Of a stretch of DNA of 35,997 nt, positions 1-6,534 are shown piece by piece. How positions within the stretch are numbered: the first letter of the stretch is position 1; each line of letters opens with the position of its first letter. The stretch spans positions 1 to 35,997 of the forward strand of contig NZ_JAAJTJ010000034.1 of assembly GCF_011030405.1 (NCBI RefSeq). The letters are read 5' to 3'. Below the pieces are notes generated by a model. It searched no databases and was not told where the DNA came from. It worked only from the letters and a program-made list of their open reading frames with translations. The position numbers and the translations under genes were made by a program. The DNA is from Parapedobacter sp. SGR-10 (lineage in GTDB: Bacteria > Bacteroidota > Bacteroidia > Sphingobacteriales > Sphingobacteriaceae).

Positions 1-31
1 TGAAATGGCTATTCGTTTAGGAATAGATTAA
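1..31 (+). CDS. C-terminal tail of an unidentified gene (partial)
   Basis: Reading from base 2, the frame gives nine codons (EMAIRLGID) and then a TAA stop at 29-31. A terminator-like hairpin follows about 20 bases later, so this is plausibly the 3' end of a chromosomal gene entering from the left. The tail is too short to assign to a family. It matters mainly because it marks the outer edge of the integron-like module that starts near base 89. Confidence 0.3.
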   Translation, partial: EMAIRLGID

Positions 32-49
32 TCATAAAGAGGTCACATT

Positions 50-86
50 GAAGGAGGTTGTTTTTAGCAGCCTCTTTCTTTTAGGG
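50..86 (+). terminator. Possible terminator of the partial gene at the left edge
   Basis: GAGGTTG and CAGCCTC (one mismatch) can pair around a short T-rich loop, followed by TTTCTTTT. The position about 20 bases after the stop at 31 fits a rho-independent terminator. The stem is short and imperfect. Confidence 0.4.
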
Positions 87-88
87 TT

Positions 89-226
89 GCACATAACGCC
101 CGGAGGCTTTGCGTTCGGGCGGGCTTTTTAGCACTGCACTTGATACGAAGACCCACAGTTTAAATTTAGCACAAATTTTCATACGAAGCACTTCGCCCCG
201 CCTGACGCAAAACCGATGTTAGCGGT
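89..226 (-). repeat. attC-like imperfect long inverted repeat
   Basis: Read on the minus strand, the element opens with ACCGCTAACATC and ends with GGGCGTTATGTGC. Between these, about 20-base arms pair imperfectly: 107-126 (GGCTTTGCGTTCGGGCGGGC) against 194-213 (GCCCCGCCTGACGCAAAACC), with roughly four mismatches. The middle 70 bases are AT-rich. A long imperfect hairpin with AAC near one end and GTT near the other, just after the 3' end of the VOC gene, is the layout of an integron attC site. At about 138 bases it is at the long end for attC. The outer boxes do not match the RYYYAAC/GTTRRRY consensus exactly, so the assignment is by structure and position. Confidence 0.55.
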
Positions 227-317
227 TCGTTGTTTGTCTTTCCGTATCCAACTGTAACAAAAAAAGTCAAGCGAAACACTTACTTCACTTGACTTTTAGT
301 ACTGTTGTCAGTCGTCT

Positions 318-728
318 TTATTGTTCAGCGTGAAGCCCGACTTTGTTTCCTTCGCTGTCAATGATGATAGCAATAAAACCTGCTGGAATTTGTGTTTTGG
401 GTGCAATCACTTTTCCGCCTGCCTGTTCTACTTTGTCAAGAACAGTTTGAATACTTGGGCTTGCGTTGATGTAAACGACTGTGCCATTGCTTGACGGATT
501 GTTTCTTGCGGTCTTTGACAAAACGCCCGTTACTCGTCCCGATGTCGCTTGAACAACATTTGGATTGAAAGGGAAGAAAACAGCTTCATCGTTTCCGTCT
601 GCACGTTTGACCATTTCTATGTCCAAAATAGTTTCGTAGAATTTTTTTGCCCTGTCAATGTCTGTTACAGGAATTTCAAACCAAGTCAAAACGTTGGTTT
701 GCTCGTCAATTTTTTTCAACTTTTGCAT
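318..728 (-). CDS. VOC-superfamily (glyoxalase/bleomycin-resistance-like) protein
   Basis: A small cytosolic protein of 136 residues with the vicinal-oxygen-chelate fold signature. It opens with LTWFEIPVTDIDRAKKFYE near the N-terminus. A second half-module holds the KVIAPKTQIP and GFIAIIIDSEGNKVGLH motifs typical of the last beta strands. VOC proteins are metal-dependent isomerases, dioxygenases or drug-binding proteins, and the substrate here cannot be read from sequence. I chose the ATG at 728, because the upstream extension would begin with TTG. It lies 66 bases after the crp-family gene on the same strand and is probably co-transcribed with it. The pair forms the body of a possible mobile cassette. 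VOC proteins are common integron cargo. Confidence 0.85.
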   Translation of the reverse strand: MQKLKKIDEQTNVLTWFEIPVTDIDRAKKFYETILDIEMVKRADGNDEAVFFPFNPNVVQATSGRVTGVLSKTARNNPSSNGTVVYINASPSIQTVLDKVEQAGGKVIAPKTQIPAGFIAIIIDSEGNKVGLHAEQ

Positions 729-794
729 ATCTCTTATATTTTCAGCAAAGGTCAAAAATGTTGCGGTGTCAGACCTGTGATAAACGTCACATAA

Positions 795-1367
795 TTATTC
801 CAACACTCTGCGTTTTCTAATTCGGCTTAATGTTTCCCTTGCTACACCAAGAAAGGAAGCTAATTGAGAAAGTGAAACCCGTTGTAAAATTTCGGGATGT
901 TTTACTTCTAAATATTCCAAACGTTCTTGTGCAGAATAGAGTTTGAACAAGGTTGAAAATTCTTCTTGTTTCGTAGCAAACAAGCGTATGCAATTTCTTC
1001 CCAAAGTTTCTATTTCGTTGGCTTGTTGGGCTGTTTGAAACAATTTGTCTTTGTTAAAAATTATGGTGGTTAATGGTTCACAAGCCACAATATTAAATTC
1101 CGATTTTTGCCCGTCGCCAAAACTGTTGATGTTGGTTGCAATTTCGTTTTCAAAGAAAAATCCTGTGTTTTTTACAACTCCGTCAATTTCATAATAGCTT
1201 TTGCAGTAGCCGTTGTCAATGTAAAAAAGTGAGTTGCAAACTTGTCCTTGTCTTAGTAGCAATTCGTTTTTCTTAAACTCTTTTTTTGTCAATACAGGTT
1301 GAAGCAGTTCCCAACTTCTGTCAGAAAAACTTGTCAGCGAACGAATGTATTTTAGAAGATTGTCCAT
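795..1367 (-). CDS. Crp/Fnr-family transcriptional regulator
   Basis: A 190-residue protein with an N-terminal cyclic-nucleotide-binding-like beta roll (about 20-110, including ELLLRQGQVCNSLFYIDNG) and a C-terminal helix-turn-helix (about 160-187, VSLSQLASFLGVARETLSR). The Arg/Ser residues that bind cAMP in E. coli Crp are not evident, so the ligand is unknown. Many Bacteroidota members of this type are treated as ligand-orphan Crp/Fnr regulators. It lies first in a two-gene unit with the VOC protein and diverges from the tyrosine recombinase. Its start is 36 bases from the attachment-like core at 1403-1414. It may control its partner or itself, which is inference from position. Confidence 0.88.
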   Translation of the reverse strand: MDNLLKYIRSLTSFSDRSWELLQPVLTKKEFKKNELLLRQGQVCNSLFYIDNGYCKSYYEIDGVVKNTGFFFENEIATNINSFGDGQKSEFNIVACEPLTTIIFNKDKLFQTAQQANEIETLGRNCIRLFATKQEEFSTLFKLYSAQERLEYLEVKHPEILQRVSLSQLASFLGVARETLSRIRKRRVLE

Positions 1368-1402
1368 TGATTTTTGTGTCTGCTGTGTCGTCCGTTACAA
1401 TG

Positions 1403-1414
1403 ACCGCTAACATC
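1403..1414 (-). other. Attachment-like core (attI-like position)
   Basis: ACCGCTAACATC here is the exact reverse complement of bases 215-226 (GATGTTAGCGGT) at the outer hairpin. The matching context extends slightly on both sides. The core lies between the divergent recombinase and crp genes, where an integron carries attI. Read on the minus strand it gives G^TTAGCGG, so recombination with GTTATGTGC at 97-89 would excise about 1.3 kb carrying crp and VOC. Function is inferred from layout only. Confidence 0.45.
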
Positions 1415-1419
1415 TGTTT

Positions 1420-1477
1420 TAACGAAACGAATATACGGAAAATTTCGCTTAACCAACCCTATATACGTGTTTCGTTA
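1420..1477. promoter_or_regulatory. Inverted repeat between divergent crp and recombinase genes
   Basis: TAACGAAAC (1420-1428) is repeated inverted as GTTTCGTTA (1469-1477), perfect over 9 bp. Both copies lie in the divergent promoter region next to the attachment-like core. They could be binding sites for the recombinase, accessory arm sites, or an operator for the Crp-like protein. Confidence 0.4.
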
Positions 1478-1507
1478 TTTGACTTTTCTTTCTACATAAG
1501 ATATTGA

Positions 1508-1515
1508 TATATTTG
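1508..1515 (+). promoter_or_regulatory. Bacteroidota -7 box for the tyrosine recombinase
   Basis: TATATTTG matches the TAnnTTTG consensus. A TTGAC at 1479-1483 is further upstream than the usual spacing allows. The box lies downstream of the TTG codon at 1504, which argues for translation starting at the ATG at 1579. Confidence 0.5.
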
Positions 1516-1578
1516 TATTTAAAAAATAAAACCGCACAAATAGCGAAACAAAATATTATAAAATACTATTTCCCTGAT

Positions 1579-2418
1579 ATGAATAGCGAAATCATACTTG
1601 AAACCTTCGAAAAGAGATTGCTGATGCAGAGATATGCTGGCAATACCATTAGATCGTACAAGGATTACGCTAGTATATTTCTTAAACATGTTAGCAAATA
1701 CCCCTCCCTTGAAGAAATTCCACTGTCAGATATTGAGGCGTTTATAAACGAAAAAGTTCAAAATGGGAAAATTAGTGTTTCCTATCAAAAAGGATTAGTG
1801 GGCGCAATCAAGAAGATGTACGAACTGATATTGGACAAAAAAATCCAACTGGATTACTTATACCCGAAACGCTCATTTTCTAAATTACCTAAATTCTTTT
1901 CAAAAGAAGAAGTAAGAAATATTCTCGATAACACTCAAAATCTAAAACACAAGGCTATTCTGATGACAATCTATAGTTGTGGACTACGTCTTAGCGAACT
2001 GTTGAATCTCAAAATCAAAGACATAAAATCTTCCGATGGAATTATCAGAATCCATCAAAGCAAAGGTAATAAAGATCGGATTGTATCATTACCAGACAAA
2101 TTGCTGGCGACTTTGAGACATTATTATCAAGCATTCAAGCCAAAGGAGTACCTCTTCGAAGGTGAGAAGGGTGGCAAGTATAGCGAACGAAGTGTACAGT
2201 TGATTCTGAAAAAAGCATTGATCAAAGCAAATGTTCAGTCGGAAGGCTCTGTACATACATTGCGACATTCTTATGCCACACATTTAATCCAATCAGGTAT
2301 CGATATCCGAATTGTAAAAGAGTTATTGGGTCATGAAAATATAAAAACGACTATGATCTACACTCATATCACTGACATAGACAAGCAAAAGACTCCTAGC
2401 CCTCTTGATTTTTTATAA
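1579..2418 (+). CDS. Tyrosine recombinase (XerC/D- or integron-integrase-like)
   Basis: A 279-residue site-specific recombinase. The N-terminal SAM-like core-binding domain (about 3-95) includes QRYAGNTIRSYKDYASIFLK. The catalytic domain (about 105-279) has the full set of active-site residues: R137 (CGLRLSEL), K162 (SKGNKDR), H226 and R229 (HTLRHSYATHL), H252 (LLGHENI) and the nucleophile Y261 (IYTH). The C-terminus ends SPLDFL, a tail also seen in integron integrases. The extra insertion between the catalytic boxes that defines IntI is not recognisable, so it is closer to XerC/XerD-type enzymes. The frame is open upstream to a TTG at 1504, but a -7 box lies in that stretch, so the ATG at 1579 is preferred. 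It diverges from the crp/VOC pair and probably acts on the flanking attachment-like sites. Confidence 0.9.
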   Translation: MNSEIILETFEKRLLMQRYAGNTIRSYKDYASIFLKHVSKYPSLEEIPLSDIEAFINEKVQNGKISVSYQKGLVGAIKKMYELILDKKIQLDYLYPKRSFSKLPKFFSKEEVRNILDNTQNLKHKAILMTIYSCGLRLSELLNLKIKDIKSSDGIIRIHQSKGNKDRIVSLPDKLLATLRHYYQAFKPKEYLFEGEKGGKYSERSVQLILKKALIKANVQSEGSVHTLRHSYATHLIQSGIDIRIVKELLGHENIKTTMIYTHITDIDKQKTPSPLDFL

Positions 2419-2572
2419 GAATAAGATGAACTTTTCACGCTCTATAGAAACAAGCATTATGCTCCAATCATTCTTTAAGAAGGGTTATTCTTCTAGCTTA
2501 ACTTAACTTTGCTTAGGTTATTGAATAATCAATATTCAGATATAATTTGTCCGAAATGTGTCCGAAAAAAGA

Positions 2573-2599
2573 AAAAGCCACTGATTATCAGTGGCTTTT
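2573..2599 (-). terminator. Terminator of tRNA-Pro
   Basis: Perfect 13-bp arms (AAAAGCCACTGAT and its complement) flank a single base. Read on the minus strand, a T-rich tail follows directly. It sits 2 bases beyond the tRNA 3' end. Confidence 0.8.
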
Positions 2600-2600
2600 G

Positions 2601-2674
2601 TCGGGGTGGCAGGATTCGAACCTACGACCTCCACATCCCAAATGTGGCGCGATACCGGGCTACGCTACACCCCG
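2601..2674 (-). tRNA. tRNA-Pro (anticodon TGG)
   Basis: A 74-nt cloverleaf on the minus strand. The acceptor arms are CGGGGTG and CACCCCG with discriminator A. The anticodon stem is CCACA/TGTGG around loop TTTGGGA, giving anticodon TGG. The T loop is GTTCGAATC-like. CCA is not encoded. Its position beside the recombinase module is notable because tRNA genes are frequent integration sites, although no duplicated tRNA 3' end is visible near the module. Confidence 0.96.
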
Positions 2675-2700
2675 AAAAGGTATCACCTTTAAAAAGTATG

Positions 2701-2732
2701 CAAATATATAAACCTTTTTCCGCAAGTACAAA
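2701..2732 (-). promoter_or_regulatory. Promoter of tRNA-Pro
   Basis: On the minus strand TTTG (2729-2732) is followed after 20 bases by TATATTTG (2701-2708), matching the Bacteroidota consensus TTTG-N19-21-TAnnTTTG. The predicted start of transcription is about 20 bases before the tRNA. Confidence 0.7.
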
Positions 2733-2792
2733 CTAAGGAGCGCATTAAATTTAAAAAATACAGGAGTAAAATGCATTATAAGAAAAAATAAA

Positions 2793-2831
2793 CTGTCTGA
2801 ACAAAATGGAGTTTCACCATCGTTCAGACAG
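2793..2831 (-). terminator. Terminator of the DUF1080 lipoprotein gene
   Basis: CTGTCTGAAC and GTTCAGACAG form a 10-bp stem, with an inner GATGG/CCATT pairing. A T-rich stretch follows on the minus strand. It begins 12 bases after the stop codon. Confidence 0.75.
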
Positions 2832-2843
2832 CTTGTAGACACG

Positions 2844-3845
2844 CTATTTAGCCGGGATGATCGTAATCTTTCTAAATTCTACACCGGTATGGTCACCTTG
2901 CAGATAGATTGGTCCTGGTTCCCCCTCTTTACTGTCCAACGCGCCTCCGGTAATGCCCGGTATCTCCTGGTTATTGATGACCGTTTTGCCATTGGCAACG
3001 ACAGTCACCATACGTCCGCGGAGCGTGATCTCATATTTATTCCATTCATTCGGTCCCAAAGTAGCGATCTCACTCGGAGCCAAGAAACCATATACACCAC
3101 TGAAGTACAATGATCCGGGGTGCCTGTCCATCGGTGAATCCTCGATCTGCACCTCATACCGTCCCCTCAAATATATACCCGAATTGCCTCCTTCTGCATA
3201 GCGGAATTCGGCGATCAGCTTAAAATCTTCAAAAGTCCGTTCCGTGATCAAGTTGGCACCTGCTTTTTGATTGATCAAGATACCATCCTTCACAATCCAT
3301 TGATTATCATCAGAAGAAGTTTTCCACCCTGTCAGATCCTGGCCATTGAACAGTTCGATCGGCTCTCCCCATTGTACCTCACCGGTGCGTACCAAATAAG
3401 GTGCTTTCACTCCAGTGAAGTTAAAGATATTCCCTTTATTGGTCGTAATCGTACCTTTTATCTCCTCTCCTATCAATTCACCCTGGATTGTAAATAACCC
3501 GTCGCCACCTTCCCACTGTGGAGGGATCTCAAAAGAGAATGTGCCCTCATTAAGCTTGATGTGCGAAACAGGCCGGCTGCTGCCTGCATCTGAGACAAAG
3601 CCGCCCACCAATGTATTGAATCCAGACAGCTTGACTTCCAGCCACGACGGAACTTCTTTACCCTCCTTATCCACAGTTATGTCCCAACGACCGATCAAAC
3701 CTTCAGCTTCTTTAGGGATTGTCTGCGTAGCCGGATTGTGAATTTCCTCTTTCTGTTTGTCTTTATGGACATCGTTACATGAAATCTGGGTCACGCCCAT
3801 CATCGAGCCTAGTAAAATAAACAGGCTTGTAGATTTTCTAATCAT
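2844..3845 (-). CDS. DUF1080 (3-keto-disaccharide hydrolase family) lipoprotein
   Basis: A 333-residue exported protein. The N-terminus MIRKSTSLFILLGSMMGVTQ leads to ISC-N, a loose Bacteroidota lipobox with Cys23, so it is probably outer-membrane anchored. Residues about 48-145 form a beta-rich, lipocalin-like segment starting LIGRWDITVDKEG. Residues about 155-333 are a DUF1080/PF06439 concanavalin-like domain, with IELFNGQDLTGWK, NSGIYLRGRYEVQI and a closing GVEFRKITI strand. Some family members hydrolyse 3-keto-glucosides; activity here is inferred from family only. It is monocistronic, with its own terminator. A second, differently built DUF1080 protein lies at 14334-15140. Confidence 0.88.
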   Translation of the reverse strand: MIRKSTSLFILLGSMMGVTQISCNDVHKDKQKEEIHNPATQTIPKEAEGLIGRWDITVDKEGKEVPSWLEVKLSGFNTLVGGFVSDAGSSRPVSHIKLNEGTFSFEIPPQWEGGDGLFTIQGELIGEEIKGTITTNKGNIFNFTGVKAPYLVRTGEVQWGEPIELFNGQDLTGWKTSSDDNQWIVKDGILINQKAGANLITERTFEDFKLIAEFRYAEGGNSGIYLRGRYEVQIEDSPMDRHPGSLYFSGVYGFLAPSEIATLGPNEWNKYEITLRGRMVTVVANGKTVINNQEIPGITGGALDSKEGEPGPIYLQGDHTGVEFRKITIIPAK

Positions 3846-4222
3846 TTTTATTGTCGTTTTTAGTTTAAGTTTTAAAAGTTCCCTCGCATAGTGTTGTTAT
3901 CCCCTTTTCAGATGGTAACCTTACCAACAAGGCATTCACAAATTTATCATTTATTATTTGTTCGTCCCATGTTATCATGAAAATTCTTCATCTGAATAAA
4001 TTGGAAATCCTTTTTTTGGACTACAATTGTCATGAAATCCTTATATACATTGTGCCTCAGTATCACACCTTTTTTCCTAGCCGGATACCAAAGAAGTCTT
4101 GGATTGGATGGGAGATGGCATCAAGGATGAGTATCCCCGAATAGGGTGCATAATACGCAAGTGATTCGATAGCTGTAAACAAAGGGTCCTCCTCGTGAAT
4201 TTATTATAAGGAGAAAGCCGTG
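3846..4222. other. Intergenic stretch, possible gene remnant
   Basis: About 380 bases with no complete gene. The left part is AT-rich and probably carries the promoter of the minus-strand DUF1080 gene. On the plus strand, bases 4084-4164 read as 26 sense codons (TKEVLDWMGDGIKDEYPR inside) ending in TGA, with an in-frame TAG just upstream. The composition looks protein-like and may be a decayed fragment, but no family is recognised. Confidence 0.3.
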
Positions 4223-4591
4223 TTACTCTTCATGGTTTGGATCCACACCCCATTCTGTGAATCTCTTGGTGCAGCTGTTGTACACCTGTTGTATATCACT
4301 GACTTTGGTGAAATCATCGAAGTCAATTTTTTTATTTGCACAGGTGTACCCAAAAGATGGCGGAACGGTGTTACAATTAGGACACATCGTCATCGTAAAA
4401 TAAACCAACATCCCTTTATACATACCGGCATACAGGTTTATTTCCATTGAATGCTGTTCAGTACATTTTAGCTCTTCTTTAAAGAACTCTTTTATTTGTA
4501 ATGCACAGGCAGAGACCTCCTTCTGCTCATTTTCTTTTTTACAACCAAACAATAGGGCTACAGCAACTAATAACGTACACAATCTTTTCAT
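4223..4591 (-). CDS. Small hypothetical lipoprotein, cysteine-rich
   Basis: A 122-residue protein with signal sequence MKRLCTLLVAVALLFGC, giving a clear lipobox (LFGC, Cys17) followed by KKEN, which fits surface or outer-membrane anchoring. The mature part has about seven cysteines, including a CPNC pair in MTMCPNCNTVPPSFGYTC, which suggests disulphides or metal binding. No family is recognised. It has its own frame between the DUF1080 lipoprotein and the SGNH hydrolase on the same strand, with gaps too large for obvious translational coupling. Coding status is supported by the lipobox and sensible codon use. Confidence 0.75.
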   Translation of the reverse strand: MKRLCTLLVAVALLFGCKKENEQKEVSACALQIKEFFKEELKCTEQHSMEINLYAGMYKGMLVYFTMTMCPNCNTVPPSFGYTCANKKIDFDDFTKVSDIQQVYNSCTKRFTEWGVDPNHEE

Positions 4592-4686
4592 ATCAAGAGG
4601 TTTTATAGTAAAACGTACGAAAGACTTTTCCGCTACAATTCACCCTTCTAACCTTTGCAAGACTTAAAATTTATGGTATGCGATTA

Positions 4687-5385
4687 TTATTTTTTATTTT
4701 TAGCCTTAACGACCTTATCTATCACCGGTTTTACAACACCTTCCATCACATCGTACCCTTCCGGAAGGGGGTGTACGCCGTCTTTTGCATATTTTTCGGG
4801 TAAGCCATTACGGGAATCTTTCATCGCGCTATGATAATCCACATAAGGAATTTTATGCTGTGCTGCATAAGTCTTTATCCTGTTGTTTAAAGCAACAATG
4901 TCATCGGCAGGTTTCAGTTCTTTGCGCCATCTGAATTCGTAAGCCGGTAAAATAGAGCATAATATGACTTTAATCTTATTGGCTTGGGCAAGTTCTACCA
5001 TAGAAATAATATTGCCTAGCGTATTTTCGGGTGAAATATAGCCCAGGTTTCTTGCAATATCATTGGTTCCTGCCATGATGACTACTACCCTGGGTTTCAG
5101 ATCTATGACATCTCTTCTAAACCTCACCAGCATTTGCATTGTTGTTTGTCCACCTATGCCTCTGCATAGATAGTTATTCGCCGTGAAAAAATCGGGATGT
5201 GCTTTATACCAGTTTTGGGTTATGGAATTGCCCATGAAAACAACCGCACCCTGTGGTGCTGTATTATTTGCCTCTTCGTATCTCGAAAAGTTTGCCGAGT
5301 CATCTTTTGCCGAGCCTGGCTGTGCCATAGCTATACAAAAATTTAAATAAATTATGGCGATTATATATTTGTGTAACCAAAACAT
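4687..5385 (-). CDS. Secreted SGNH/GDSL-family hydrolase
   Basis: A 232-residue esterase/lipase-type protein. A hydrophobic N-terminus (about 1-21, ending IAMAQ) is a signal peptide. SGNH blocks appear in order: GNSIT (block I, nucleophile Ser, with Asn instead of the usual Asp of GDS), GIGGQTT (block II), MAGTNDIA (block III, Asn of the oxyanion hole) and DGVHPLPEGY (block V, Asp/His). Proteins of this type often deacetylate glycans or hydrolyse phospholipids; the substrate is not evident. The start ATG at 5385 sits 2 bases from the terminus of a MITE-like repeat, so the promoter and leader must lie inside that repeat, or the native upstream sequence has been displaced. Confidence 0.88.
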   Translation of the reverse strand: MFWLHKYIIAIIYLNFCIAMAQPGSAKDDSANFSRYEEANNTAPQGAVVFMGNSITQNWYKAHPDFFTANNYLCRGIGGQTTMQMLVRFRRDVIDLKPRVVVIMAGTNDIARNLGYISPENTLGNIISMVELAQANKIKVILCSILPAYEFRWRKELKPADDIVALNNRIKTYAAQHKIPYVDYHSAMKDSRNGLPEKYAKDGVHPLPEGYDVMEGVVKPVIDKVVKAKNKK

Positions 5386-5387
5386 TC

Positions 5388-5627
5388 CGTCATCTTGAGC
5401 CCATTCGACAGGCTCAGGGCAGGCTGTGTGAAACGCAGTCGACTGCGTAAGCAGGCATCAGGGACGTGTTGGTGCCTGTGGGGCTGATGCAACATTAGAT
5501 CTCATCTAAGAAGGGATTAACCATGATGAGATTACCTTCGGTGAGCTCGCTACGCTCGGTTTGCTTCGCAGCTGCCTTCAGCGGTCTTCCGCTTCTCCGC
5601 CAACTGGCGGATCCGGTCAGAATGACG
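5388..5627. repeat. MITE-like dispersed repeat with terminal inverted repeats
   Basis: The termini CGTCATCTTGA (5388-5398) and TCAGAATGACG (5617-5627) are inverted copies differing at two positions. Inside are a perfect palindrome CGCAGTCGACTGCG (5434-5447), a GCATCAG/CTGATGC stem (5455-5461, 5484-5490) and a GAGCTCGCTACGCTCGGTTT block that recurs in altered form near 19700. There is no gene inside. It resembles the intergenic repeats of the type CGTCATTCTGA-to-TCAGAATGACG common in Bacteroidota. Confidence 0.6.
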
Positions 5628-5710
5628 ACGTTATTTATGGTTGGTCATGAAAGTATACAATTACCTAAATTTTTTCTTATACAGCTTATTTTCAGAAAAT
5701 TGCAAGCAAT

Positions 5711-5756
5711 AAAAAAAAGAGACATACCAGAATTAGGATTGGATTTTGCCTCTTTT
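5711..5756 (-). terminator. Probable terminator of tRNA-Met
   Basis: On the minus strand AAAAGAG and CTCTTTT can pair, ending in a run of eight T. The loop is long, so strength is uncertain. Confidence 0.4.
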
Positions 5757-5766
5757 GCAACTTTGG

Positions 5767-5840
5767 TAGCGGGGAGCAGGATCGAACTGCCGACCTCAGG
5801 GTTATGAATCCTGCGCTCTAACCATCTGAGCTACCCCGCC
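5767..5840 (-). tRNA. tRNA-Met (anticodon CAT)
   Basis: A 74-nt cloverleaf on the minus strand. Acceptor arms GGCGGGG and CCCCGCT pair with G-U at the first position; the discriminator is A. The anticodon loop TTCATAA gives CAT. The stem CAGGA/CCCTG has an A-C mismatch at its base next to the loop. The paired first base argues against an initiator. It could be elongator Met or the Ile tRNA modified by TilS, which sequence alone does not separate; elongator Met seems likelier. Confidence 0.92.
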
Positions 5841-5853
5841 GTTTTTCGTGATG

Positions 5854-5883
5854 CAAATATAGCAATTCGGAATGATTTTCAAA
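5854..5883 (-). promoter_or_regulatory. Promoter of tRNA-Met
   Basis: On the minus strand TTTG (5880-5883), 18 bases, then TATATTTG (5854-5861). This is the same -7 octamer as at tRNA-Pro. Confidence 0.65.
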
Positions 5884-6088
5884 GTTATTTTTAGATAAAA
5901 TAACAAACGTTTTTGCCCTTATTCACCTTCAAAGCCACAAATCGCTAAAAATGAAAGCTATGTATTGTGAATAAAATACTTTGTTGTGAATAAAAATTAT
6001 CATTCGGACTATACAATTAGAACAAAAAATTGTATTATTACAACCAACTCTTAAAAAGAAACAAATATTGTAAAGACGAGAACAGACT

Positions 6089-6466
6089 ATGGCAGAGAAA
6101 ACCAAAATAGAACTTGAATATATCATCAATTCTTCACCCAGAATACTATACCCCTATTTGGTCGAACCTAACGAACTGGCACAATGGTTTGCCGATGATG
6201 TCACCTATCATGATGGCGTGTATGAATTCATTTGGGACAATGAGTCTTTCAAGGCACGATTGGCAGCCTCCAAAGAGAACAAATACGCTAAATTTAAATG
6301 GATCGATGACGAACCGCATTACTTTGAATTAGAAATCATCCAAGACGAATTGACCAACGACGTCGCCCTCTCTGTTGTCGATTATGCCAAAGATGAAAAT
6401 GTAGAGGACAGAAAAAAAATATGGGACAACTCAATTAGCTACCTACAAAGTGTAATCGGTGCATAA
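6089..6466 (+). CDS. START-like (SRPBCC-fold) domain protein
   Basis: A 125-residue cytosolic protein consisting of one START-like/AHSA1-like domain. It starts KIELEYIINSSPRILYPYL and continues with EPNELAQWFADDV, a typical SRPBCC beta-alpha-alpha opening. It ends with a long C-terminal helix (ENVEDRKKIWDNSISYLQS) that closes the hydrophobic cavity. This compact form is strongly conserved and widespread in Bacteroidota, but its ligand and role are unknown. The AT-rich 250 bases upstream hold its promoter. It is followed, after 150 bases with a structured leader, by the LptF/LptG permease gene. Confidence 0.88.
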   Translation: MAEKTKIELEYIINSSPRILYPYLVEPNELAQWFADDVTYHDGVYEFIWDNESFKARLAASKENKYAKFKWIDDEPHYFELEIIQDELTNDVALSVVDYAKDENVEDRKKIWDNSISYLQSVIGA

Positions 6467-6473
6467 AAAAGAC

Positions 6474-6481
6474 TATCTTTG
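6474..6481 (+). promoter_or_regulatory. -7 box for the LptF/LptG gene
   Basis: TATCTTTG matches TAnnTTTG and lies 7 bases after the START gene stop. Transcription from here would give a leader of about 130 bases containing the hairpin at 6535-6593. No convincing -33 TTG is seen. Confidence 0.45.
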
Positions 6482-6534
6482 TATAACTATTTTCTTCCAC
6501 TCAAATCATTAGTTCCGGGAGGACAATAGCCTAT

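Noticed and set aside
1..2700. tRNA-targeted genomic island with duplicated att sites
   Set aside because: No second copy of the tRNA-Pro 3' end was seen on the left side; the 12-base cores are inverted, not direct, and lie elsewhere.
2509..2736. 75-codon plus-strand frame
   Set aside because: It runs through tRNA-Pro and its terminator, both certain.
5523..5807. 94-codon plus-strand frame
   Set aside because: It runs through the MITE-like repeat and into tRNA-Met.
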